Shown here: positions 1 through 5,159 of the stretch, in pieces
Numbering within the stretch: position 1 is the first letter of the stretch
Layout of the letters: every line of letters starts with the position of its first letter
Assembly: GCA_017558165.1 (NCBI GenBank)
Contig: JAFYWE010000038.1
Coordinates: 1 to 5,159, forward strand
DNA: 5,159 nucleotides
Direction: 5' to 3'
From: Bacteroidaceae bacterium
GTDB lineage: Bacteria; Bacteroidota; Bacteroidia; Bacteroidales; Bacteroidaceae
Notes under the pieces: model-generated
Told to the model about the DNA's origin: nothing
Database searches by the model: none
Seen by the model: only the letters and a program-made list of their open reading frames with translations
Position numbers and translations under genes: made by a program

Positions 1-135
1 GAGAGCATACTTACAGACGGCAAGATTGACCCTAAAAAGTTGCAGCCAATCACATACGACCCCGTAAACCACGATTATATCACTTTGGGTGCCAAGGCCG
101 GCAATGCTTTCGCCGACGGAAAGAAACTGAAATAA
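1..135 (+). CDS. C-terminal end of a probable flavin reductase (5'-truncated)
   Basis: Frame 1 is open from the window edge to a TAA stop at 133-135 and gives 44 residues. The tail includes ILTDGKIDPKKLQPITYDP, then LGAKAGNAF and ends DGKKLK. From memory, this pattern (an acidic-Ile-Leu start, G-K-x-D-x-x-K, P-x-x-Y-D, then L-G-x-x-G-x-A-F-x-x-G-K) matches the C-terminus of small NAD(P)H:FMN/flavoredoxin-type flavin reductases of Bacteroidales, cytoplasmic proteins of about 190 residues with a split-barrel flavin-binding fold. The flavin-binding core lies outside the window, so the function rests on the tail alone. The stop is 13 bp upstream of the permease start on the same strand, so the two are probably co-transcribed. 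The reading frame is solid; the product name is tentative. Confidence 0.68.
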   Translation, partial: ESILTDGKIDPKKLQPITYDPVNHDYITLGAKAGNAFADGKKLK

Positions 136-148
136 CCAGACACGGAGA

Positions 149-1387
149 ATGAACCTGGAATTCTTCATAGCACAGAGACTATACGGAACCCGCAAGGGAG
201 CACACCGCATATCCCGCCCTGCCGTTGCCATAGCAATGTGGGGTGTAGCCATCGGTGCAGTAATCATGATTGCATCTATATGCATAATCGTGGGCTTCAA
301 GCAACAGGTGCGTGAGAAGATGTTCGGCTTCGGCGGACATATCCAGATCATGGGTTATAACAGCTTCAACTCGGCCGAGGCACCGCTCACGGCTGACAGT
401 ACATTGTTGGCCGAGCTTAACGCTATCGAGAACGTCACACACATACAGCAATACACCCAAAAACAGGGACTCATTGTCGCCAATGATGAGTACGAAGGTG
501 TCGTGATTAAGGGAGTATGCAGCGACTACGACCTATCGCTCATCGAGTCACACCTTGTCGACGGCGAAATACCGTGCTTCAACGACACCCTGCCATCGAA
601 CTCCATTGTCATCTCACAGGCCATGGCCGCAAAGCTGAAGGCCGGGATAGGCGACAGGATAAACATCTATTTCCTTGACAAGGGCATCAGGGCACGCAAG
701 CAGACCGTCGCCGCCATATACAACACCCACCTCACGGAATTCGACAACATCATTGCCTTTACCGACATCTACACCACCCGCTCAATACACGACTGGGAAA
801 GCAACGAGTCATCGGCAATAGAGATACACATAGGCGACTACAGCCGTCTGGAGCAGACACGCGATGAGATAAAGGAGGTGGCCGCACGCGCTGCCGACAG
901 GAATGACGAGACACTATCGATACCGACAATAGAGGAGCTGAACATGCACATGTTCGAGTGGTTGGAACTGCTTGACCAGACCGTATGGCTCATACTCATA
1001 CTTGTTGTGTGCATAGCCGCATTCACCATGGTATCGGGACTGCTCATAATCATACTGGAGAAGAGCAACCTCATAGGCATCCTCAAGGCCATAGGAGCCA
1101 AGGACGTATCGATAAGGAGAATATTCATCTACTATGCCTGCTTCATAATAGGCAAGGGAATCATATTCGGCAACATCATAGGACTCGCTCTCTGCTACCT
1201 ACAGCAGCAGTTCAAGATCGTAGCCATAGACCCCGACATGTACTACATGGACCGCGTGCCCATAGGGTTCTCCTGGCTTCTCGTACCAATGAACATAGCC
1301 ATGTTCATCATCTCAGTCGCTGTCCTTGTACTGCCGTCAATGTTCATCTCAAGGATTGAGCCCACCAGAGCAATCAAGTTTGAGTGA
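149..1387 (+). CDS. FtsX/LolC/LolE-family ABC transporter permease
   Basis: Complete 412-residue inner-membrane permease, close to the roughly 400-415 residues of E. coli LolC and LolE. A short cytoplasmic N-terminus (FFIAQRLYG) leads to TM1 at about residues 26-50. A large MacB-type periplasmic domain follows at about 51-275, then TM2 at about 279-303. Next comes a cytoplasmic coupling segment, EKSNLIGILKAIGAKD (304-319), the expected contact with an ATPase. TM3 is at about 326-350 and TM4 at about 376-400. The tail RIEPTRAIKFE is typical of the family. LolCDE-type complexes extract lipoproteins from the inner membrane for transfer to the outer membrane; LolC/LolE is the best fit, but other FtsX-like exporters share this topology, so no symbol is given. 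No ATPase gene is visible. The ATG at 149 is preceded directly by GGAGA (144-148), too close for a normal Shine-Dalgarno site, so initiation is probably SD-independent. This is the first in-frame Met, and the N-terminus fits the family. Confidence 0.9.
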   Translation: MNLEFFIAQRLYGTRKGAHRISRPAVAIAMWGVAIGAVIMIASICIIVGFKQQVREKMFGFGGHIQIMGYNSFNSAEAPLTADSTLLAELNAIENVTHIQQYTQKQGLIVANDEYEGVVIKGVCSDYDLSLIESHLVDGEIPCFNDTLPSNSIVISQAMAAKLKAGIGDRINIYFLDKGIRARKQTVAAIYNTHLTEFDNIIAFTDIYTTRSIHDWESNESSAIEIHIGDYSRLEQTRDEIKEVAARAADRNDETLSIPTIEELNMHMFEWLELLDQTVWLILILVVCIAAFTMVSGLLIIILEKSNLIGILKAIGAKDVSIRRIFIYYACFIIGKGIIFGNIIGLALCYLQQQFKIVAIDPDMYYMDRVPIGFSWLLVPMNIAMFIISVAVLVLPSMFISRIEPTRAIKFE

Positions 1388-1426
1388 TTACATTTTGCGA
1401 ATACATATCAAACATAAGAAATTAGT

Positions 1427-1447
1427 GCTCCTCGTGCGAAGAGGAGC
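1427..1447. repeat. Inverted repeat, 7-bp stem, 7-nt loop
   Basis: GCTCCTC (1427-1433) is the exact reverse complement of GAGGAGC (1441-1447), around the loop GTGCGAA. It is the first hairpin after the permease stop, 40 bp downstream. The next plus-strand bases are mixed rather than T-rich, so it is not a textbook terminator; it could protect the 3' end of the mRNA. Confidence 0.6.
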
Positions 1448-1451
1448 TGGA

Positions 1452-1467
1452 TTGCAACTTGTTGCAA
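1452..1467. repeat. Inverted repeat TTGCAA-CTTG-TTGCAA
   Basis: Two identical self-complementary hexamers, TTGCAA at 1452-1457 and 1462-1467, flank CTTG, so the pair is both a direct and an inverted repeat. It sits 4 bp after the previous hairpin, which suggests the stems form one compound element. Confidence 0.6.
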
Positions 1468-1483
1468 GACTGAGGAGTAGATT

Positions 1484-1543
1484 TTACACTCACATCGTGA
1501 CTCTGTCACGGCGGATTTAACAATCCGCCGGCTACGAGTGTAA
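1484..1543. repeat. 60-bp compound palindrome with two nested hairpins
   Basis: The outer arms TTACACTC (1484-1491) and GAGTGTAA (1536-1543) are perfect 8-bp reverse complements. Inside are GTGAC-TCT-GTCAC (1497-1509) and GGCGGATT-TAAC-AATCCGCC (1510-1517 with 1522-1529). Together they would fold into a three-way junction as RNA or as extruded single-stranded DNA. This order of stems is unusual for a simple terminator and resembles a REP-like dispersed repeat, a small structured RNA, or an attachment-type site. It is not a tRNA: the arm sizes and the lack of T-loop and anticodon features rule that out. The function is unknown. Confidence 0.65.
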
Positions 1544-1576
1544 GCATCTTAATATGCGGTAACCAATCCTACCAAT

Positions 1577-1609
1577 AGGGATAAAAAACCGTTAAACCTT
1601 ATTATCCCT
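1577..1609. repeat. Stem-loop near the 3' end of the minus-strand gene
   Basis: AGGGATAA (1577-1584) and TTATCCCT (1602-1609) are perfect 8-bp reverse complements around a 17-nt loop. The structure starts about 20 bp past the TAA stop of the minus-strand gene. Read on the minus strand, a run of six T (1588-1583) falls at the loop and 3' arm rather than after the stem, so a terminator role is possible but unproven. Confidence 0.45.
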
Positions 1610-1621
1610 CCCCATTAGGGG
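1610..1621 (-). terminator. Weak candidate 3' hairpin of the minus-strand gene
   Basis: Read on the minus strand, CCCC-TAAT-GGGG forms a short 4-bp GC stem that begins 8 bp past the TAA stop. No T-run follows directly; a T6 tract occurs some 20 bases further on, within the adjoining stem-loop. It is listed because it is the first structure after this gene, not because it is a convincing terminator. Confidence 0.25.
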
Positions 1622-1628
1622 GGCTTCC

Positions 1629-4600
1629 TTACTCACCACTCCCTGCCTCGCGGTAAAGGTCCTTTGCAAGGCTTTTGTTACGTCTGACTCCACGGCCCTC
1701 AAAATAGCAGTCCGCCAGAACCTTTGTGCCACGCTTGTCACCGAGCTGATGCAGGCTACGGGCATATCTGTAGACATTCTTGTCATTGCCGGTACTGCGA
1801 GCGTGCTCAATAAGCCACATCAATGCATCTGCGTTCTTGTTGTCAGCTGCAGCCTTTATATATTTCAGTCCGTTGCAGCCGTCCTCCTGCAGTAACAGTC
1901 CGTATTCAAGCATAGCTATGGTGTGCTCCTGCTCTGCGGCATTGCGTAACAGTTCCTCGGCCTTTGCACTGTCCTGTGCAACCATTGTACCGTCAAAGTA
2001 GCGGTGTGCCATCTCTACAAGTGCACGTGGCTCTTCAAGGTCGGCAGCCTTGGTAAACAGCATATGTGCTTCATTTTTGTCTGTCTCTGTTCCAATACCG
2101 TTCTCAAGCATCGTTGCCTGGTCATACACGGCCTTTGTGTATCCCGTTGCAGCCGCATTGCTTATGAACTTGTATGCCAGCTGGTCATTCTTTGTAAGGC
2201 CTGTGCCGTTTAGATAACAGAGACCAACGTAATACATTGATGGCGCATACCGGTACTGTACAAGCTCGGCAAACATGGTAATGGCATCCTTGTAGCGCTT
2301 CTGGTTGTAGTATATCATTGCACGTTCATGGTGGTAGGCGCACGCAGCCAGTGTAGAAGAATCAAGCTGCACAGGCTGTACATTCTCATCGTTGCCGCTC
2401 TCCTTCTGCACTTCCACCTTTCTCAATGATTCTCTTGTATTCGTTATGGCATCGTTACTGAACATTGTATAGCCATCACGTCCTGTGACATCCACGATTA
2501 TGTTGTTACAGACACTGCTGTTGTAGAACTCAATGACAGCCTCGCCGTTTTCAATCCTCACTGCCGGATTCCAATATAAAGTGCGACGATAATCCTGCTC
2601 CAGTGGCTTCATATTGCCATAGTCGGGCGAGTAGAATCTCTTGCTCTCGCTGTAGCCCTGTACAGATGTATAGCGCATTGTACTGCTTGGTGATGCGAAT
2701 TCAGGCACCACTCCCTGTTTGCGTTCCTCCTCGCTGTATGGAATGAGGCAGGCAACGTAGTTGGGGTTGATGGGGTAATTGATACCTCCGTTTCGCGTGT
2801 TCATCAGGCTCTCCCAGAAGTTTGCGATATCGGGGCAACCGTCTACACCATTGCCGTCGTAAAGATAGCTCTGAGACAGGAAACCGCGATAGAACTTCTG
2901 GATTGGAATCTTGTTGTCGAGCATTCGTGTGAGAGGTGTCCAATGAGTGCCACGGTTCTCGAACTGCAGGCGTGTCTTTTCATCGCTGCGTATGACAAAT
3001 TCCTTGAAATTCGTCATCTTGTCCGCATCGGGTAGTCCCCTAAGGTATTCCATATCGGGTTTGGGGGCATTAAGGTAGCTGTACTCTCCGTCAACGACCA
3101 TCAGTTGTACCCAATAGGCCCAGTTGTAGTTATGGCGGCGCATGGCACTCAGTACTACATCATTGGCTGTGAGCATATGGTCGTAATAGTGATCGACGGG
3201 AATTGTTACAGCCTTCTCGCAACAACGTATATTGCCTATGTAGCGTTCATTTTTATTATACTCCGAATACCTTATCATTGATATAACATCTTCGTTCCTG
3301 TCATTATTGATAAGGTACGATTCGTAGAGATCGGTAAGAATTTTAATAAACCGTGCTGTATCCTCTAAATTGTGTCCGTTAAGGACCAAATGGACATCCT
3401 TGTCAAGAATATCCTCATTTTTTAGAATGAGGTATTTTTCGTGCAATGATATTTCTTCGTTTTCGTAAAGTTCTTTTACAATTATTCCCCATGCCTCGTT
3501 CTTGACCTTCATATCATTGTACACGTCGTCCTCGTAGGTCCTGAACATGTTCAGGAATGTCACATCCTGTGCATATTCCCATTCGTCAAGGTAGTTGAAA
3601 CGCATCTCGCTGTGTGGCGGGCGGCTGTTCTGCTCGAAACTCTTCTTTGCCACCACCTCGAATGACGACAGCATGAACTCGAATGGGTTCAGCTTCACCA
3701 GACTGTCGCTCTCGCTCTTGCCCATGGGCTTGCCAAGGTGGTTCTCCCAATAGTCATAGAGCCTGAAGCCGGGCGAGTAGTAGCGGTCGAGCGCGAACTG
3801 GTAGGCGATATTGCCGCTCTGTCTCATTATATTATGCGGCTTGAGCGATGCCACGCGTGTGCCGTAGAACTCATCGGTCTCGAGCACGAACGAGCCTGTA
3901 CTGTCGGTACGGAAGGTCGATGTCTTTACTCTCTTGCCGTCGGTGGCAATGTCAAAGCGTGTGAGGGTGTTCTTCTGCGGTGTGAGTATGGTCTTGCCAA
4001 TACTGCCGAACTTGTTGCTGCGGGTCTTGAGGAAGAACTTTCCCTTGATGGTTATTCCGCGCTCTATGGGCTGGAAGTCACCTATCTCCTCGCGGGTGAG
4101 TTTGCTCCAGTCGTATGATGTCCATCCGTGGGTGAGCATAATAAGGTCGAGCTGTTCCTTACGTTTCTTGTTGTCGGGGTCAAAGTACTGCGCGGCATCG
4201 GGCAGGTATCCCTTGAGCTCGGAGCCGAGAAGCAGGTATGTGTACATGTTGTGGCTGTAGGATGTGGTCTGCTTGCCTATGGCGTCGCTCACGGAGAGCG
4301 AGAGGTCACTCTCTGCGGTGATGGGTTTGCCGTCCTCACGGCTTACCTTGATTGTCACCTTCTGGTGTGGTGACAGGGTTATGTCATTTGGATTGCCACC
4401 GTTGGCTGTGACGTTGAGCCTTACGGTGCCGTGGTCGTTTGTCTGCAAGGTGTCGTGCATCACAAAGAACTGGCGCTCGGCAAGCGGGATGTTGCCGGCA
4501 AAGAGTATGGCGCGGTTGACGCCCTCGCGCAGGCTGTCTGTTGCGAACGAGAAGCTGTTGTGTCCTGTATTGCCGAACTTCTTGTAGTAGCCCATTGTTC

Positions 4601-5159
4601 CGCGGTTGATGATGACGAAACCGAGTTCGTCGGTGTCGGTGAGGTTGCTTGCCACGTCTATGTTTACCCTGCCGTCGGTCTCTGTGACGTTCATCACTAC
4701 TCCCTGTTCCTCTATGGCGGGCAGGTCGAACCTGTGCTTCTTCTCCTTGCCTTTATCATTGTTCATTGTTACCTCGGCGCGGTACTTTGCTCCGGCCTTG
4801 GGGGTAAAGACAAATGAGCCTTTGCCGAGGTGCTGTGGTGTTGTCTCAAGCAGTGGCTTGCCGTCCTCGAGGATGGTGACTCTCTCCTCGCCGAAGAGGC
4901 CGTCCTTTCCGCGTAGCTCGTATGCTACACGGCTTGTCATTCCTGCCACAAGGTTACCGCCCTCGGGGAAGAAGTCGAGGGTGGCGTCGGGAAGTTCTGC
5001 GCTTATCCACTCGCCGTTGCTGGTGAAGCCTCTGCGGCGGTCGAGCATGTTCTTGAAGTCCCAGTTGTCGGCGTTTACCTTGTCGAACACTGCGAACACG
5101 CGGCTGAAGACTGCGTCCTTGCCCCAGTTGAGCATGTAGCGTGTGTAGGCGCGTATCTC
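1629..5159 (-). CDS. Secreted macroglobulin-like/plug-domain protein with C-terminal Sel1 repeats (N-terminus outside window)
   Basis: The frame is open from the right edge to a TAA at 1629-1631, 1176 codons without the start. Residue numbers count from the Met at 5133-5135, which is internal: EIRAYTRY precedes it, and RAYTRYMLNWG is a characteristic stretch at the end of the MG2-like domain in a large secreted Bacteroidota family. Family landmarks follow in order: FFPEGG (55-60), YTYLLLGSELKGY (298-310), LTHGWTSYDW (334-343), FEVVAKK (492-498, where a TonB plug normally begins), FYSPDY (834-839) and RTLYWNP (851-857) leading to the last beta-sandwich with FYN (870-872). After about 930 the chain becomes helical Sel1/TPR repeats. 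Homologues are predicted to be exported and envelope-associated; their role is not established. No thioester motif (CxEQ) is seen, so covalent trapping as in alpha-2-macroglobulin is unlikely. Signal peptide, promoter and start lie beyond the window. Residues 552-632 are encoded by unusually AT-rich DNA. Confidence 0.85.
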   Translation of the reverse strand, partial: EIRAYTRYMLNWGKDAVFSRVFAVFDKVNADNWDFKNMLDRRRGFTSNGEWISAELPDATLDFFPEGGNLVAGMTSRVAYELRGKDGLFGEERVTILEDGKPLLETTPQHLGKGSFVFTPKAGAKYRAEVTMNNDKGKEKKHRFDLPAIEEQGVVMNVTETDGRVNIDVASNLTDTDELGFVIINRGTMGYYKKFGNTGHNSFSFATDSLREGVNRAILFAGNIPLAERQFFVMHDTLQTNDHGTVRLNVTANGGNPNDITLSPHQKVTIKVSREDGKPITAESDLSLSVSDAIGKQTTSYSHNMYTYLLLGSELKGYLPDAAQYFDPDNKKRKEQLDLIMLTHGWTSYDWSKLTREEIGDFQPIERGITIKGKFFLKTRSNKFGSIGKTILTPQKNTLTRFDIATDGKRVKTSTFRTDSTGSFVLETDEFYGTRVASLKPHNIMRQSGNIAYQFALDRYYSPGFRLYDYWENHLGKPMGKSESDSLVKLNPFEFMLSSFEVVAKKSFEQNSRPPHSEMRFNYLDEWEYAQDVTFLNMFRTYEDDVYNDMKVKNEAWGIIVKELYENEEISLHEKYLILKNEDILDKDVHLVLNGHNLEDTARFIKILTDLYESYLINNDRNEDVISMIRYSEYNKNERYIGNIRCCEKAVTIPVDHYYDHMLTANDVVLSAMRRHNYNWAYWVQLMVVDGEYSYLNAPKPDMEYLRGLPDADKMTNFKEFVIRSDEKTRLQFENRGTHWTPLTRMLDNKIPIQKFYRGFLSQSYLYDGNGVDGCPDIANFWESLMNTRNGGINYPINPNYVACLIPYSEEERKQGVVPEFASPSSTMRYTSVQGYSESKRFYSPDYGNMKPLEQDYRRTLYWNPAVRIENGEAVIEFYNSSVCNNIIVDVTGRDGYTMFSNDAITNTRESLRKVEVQKESGNDENVQPVQLDSSTLAACAYHHERAMIYYNQKRYKDAITMFAELVQYRYAPSMYYVGLCYLNGTGLTKNDQLAYKFISNAAATGYTKAVYDQATMLENGIGTETDKNEAHMLFTKAADLEEPRALVEMAHRYFDGTMVAQDSAKAEELLRNAAEQEHTIAMLEYGLLLQEDGCNGLKYIKAAADNKNADALMWLIEHARSTGNDKNVYRYARSLHQLGDKRGTKVLADCYFEGRGVRRNKSLAKDLYREAGSGE
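1632..2348 (-). other. Sel1-like/TPR repeat region of the large protein
   Basis: Residues about 930-1168. A TPR-like helix pair (932-963, with YYNQKRYKDAITMFAEL) leads into Sel1-like units. Three units have the standard 36-residue period: 964-999 (YYVGLCYLNGTG, then A..FISNAAATGY), 1000-1035 (YDQATMLENGIG, LFTKAADLEE) and 1036-1071 (VEMAHRYFDGT, LLRNAAEQEH). Two shorter, degenerate units follow at 1072-1101 and 1102-1133, and a final clear unit at 1134-1168 (LADCYFEGRGVRRNKSLAKD). Sel1 repeats form a solenoid used for protein-protein contacts. The repeats run to the last residue without any sorting signal. Confidence 0.85.
3241..3480. other. AT-rich island inside the large minus-strand gene
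   Basis: By hand count, 79 of 240 bases are G or C (33%). Four sampled 60-bp blocks elsewhere in the same gene gave 52-65%: 3061-3120 (52%), 3601-3660 (62%), 3661-3720 (52%) and 4981-5040 (65%). The frame stays open and encodes residues about 552-632, rich in Asn, Asp, Glu, Lys, Ile and Tyr (for example YLINNDRNEDVISMIRYSEY). It lies in the part of the protein where relatives carry the plug domain. Its origin is unknown. Confidence 0.7.

Larger units (their letters stand above)
1388..1628. other. Convergent intergenic region packed with inverted repeats
   Basis: This 241-bp stretch lies between two convergent stop codons and contains no convincing coding sequence on either strand; a 64-codon plus-strand frame runs across it but starts inside the permease gene. 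It holds at least five stem-forming inverted repeats, most of them perfect, described in the separate repeat entries. None is followed directly by a clean run of T on either strand, so a classical intrinsic terminator is not obvious, although the hairpins could still end or stabilise both transcripts. I see no matching Bacteroidales-type promoter (TTTG then TAnnTTTG). Confidence 0.75.

Noticed and set aside
144..148. GGAGA as the ribosome binding site of the permease
   Set aside because: It abuts the ATG with no spacer, whereas a functional Shine-Dalgarno site needs roughly 5-9 bases.
985..1359. 124-codon plus-strand frame inside the permease gene
   Set aside because: It overlaps in another frame the permease's conserved FtsX domain; its His/Arg-rich composition is typical of out-of-frame translation.
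1388..1398. Possible Bacteroidales -7 box (TACATTTTG) just after the permease stop
   Set aside because: The spacing has one base too many for TAnnTTTG, no TTTG -33 element fits upstream, and no plus-strand gene follows.
1484..1543. tRNA or tRNA-like gene suggested by the clover-like folding
   Set aside because: Only two inner arms are present, there is no GTTC-type T-loop or plausible anticodon arm, and 60 bp is too short.
5133..5135. Met codon as the start of the large minus-strand protein
   Set aside because: The frame stays open to the window edge, and the preceding EIRAYTRY continues a conserved family motif, so this Met is internal.
4606..5139. 177-codon plus-strand frame opposite the large gene
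   Set aside because: It lies wholly antisense to a well-supported coding sequence, is Ser/Pro/Leu-rich without a recognisable domain, and is a complement artefact.
1629..5159. True thioester-containing alpha-2-macroglobulin
   Set aside because: No CxEQ motif is found in the visible residues, and the YWNP and plug-region landmarks fit a different family.

Overview
The window looks like chromosomal DNA of a Bacteroidota bacterium, most likely order Bacteroidales (gut or oral Bacteroides/Prevotella/Muribaculaceae-like). Three things point there. The long minus-strand gene belongs to a secreted macroglobulin-like family that I know only from this phylum. The permease has no properly spaced Shine-Dalgarno sequence, which is common in the phylum. 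The upstream tail resembles Bacteroides-type flavin reductases. Genus cannot be decided from the sequence.

Layout: positions 1-135 (+) are the last 44 codons of a gene cut by the window edge, probably a flavin reductase. After a 13-bp gap, 149-1387 (+) encodes a complete four-helix FtsX/LolC/LolE-type ABC permease, probably part of a lipoprotein-releasing or similar envelope exporter whose ATPase is not in the window. Positions 1388-1628 hold no gene. They carry a dense series of perfect inverted repeats between two convergent genes, including a 60-bp structure with two nested hairpins. From 1629 to the right edge, the minus strand holds one very long gene (at least 1176 codons, start outside the window). 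It encodes a secreted macroglobulin-like/degenerate plug-domain protein whose C-terminus carries Sel1-like repeats.

The two plus-strand genes are probably one transcription unit; the minus-strand gene converges on it. The permease and the large protein would both act in the cell envelope, but nothing shows that they work together. I see no mobile-element gene, CRISPR array, tRNA, rRNA or recognisable defence system. The points most worth a second look are the Sel1 extension, a sharply AT-rich island inside the large gene (33% GC over 240 bp), and the palindromic intergenic element, which may be a dispersed REP-like repeat.
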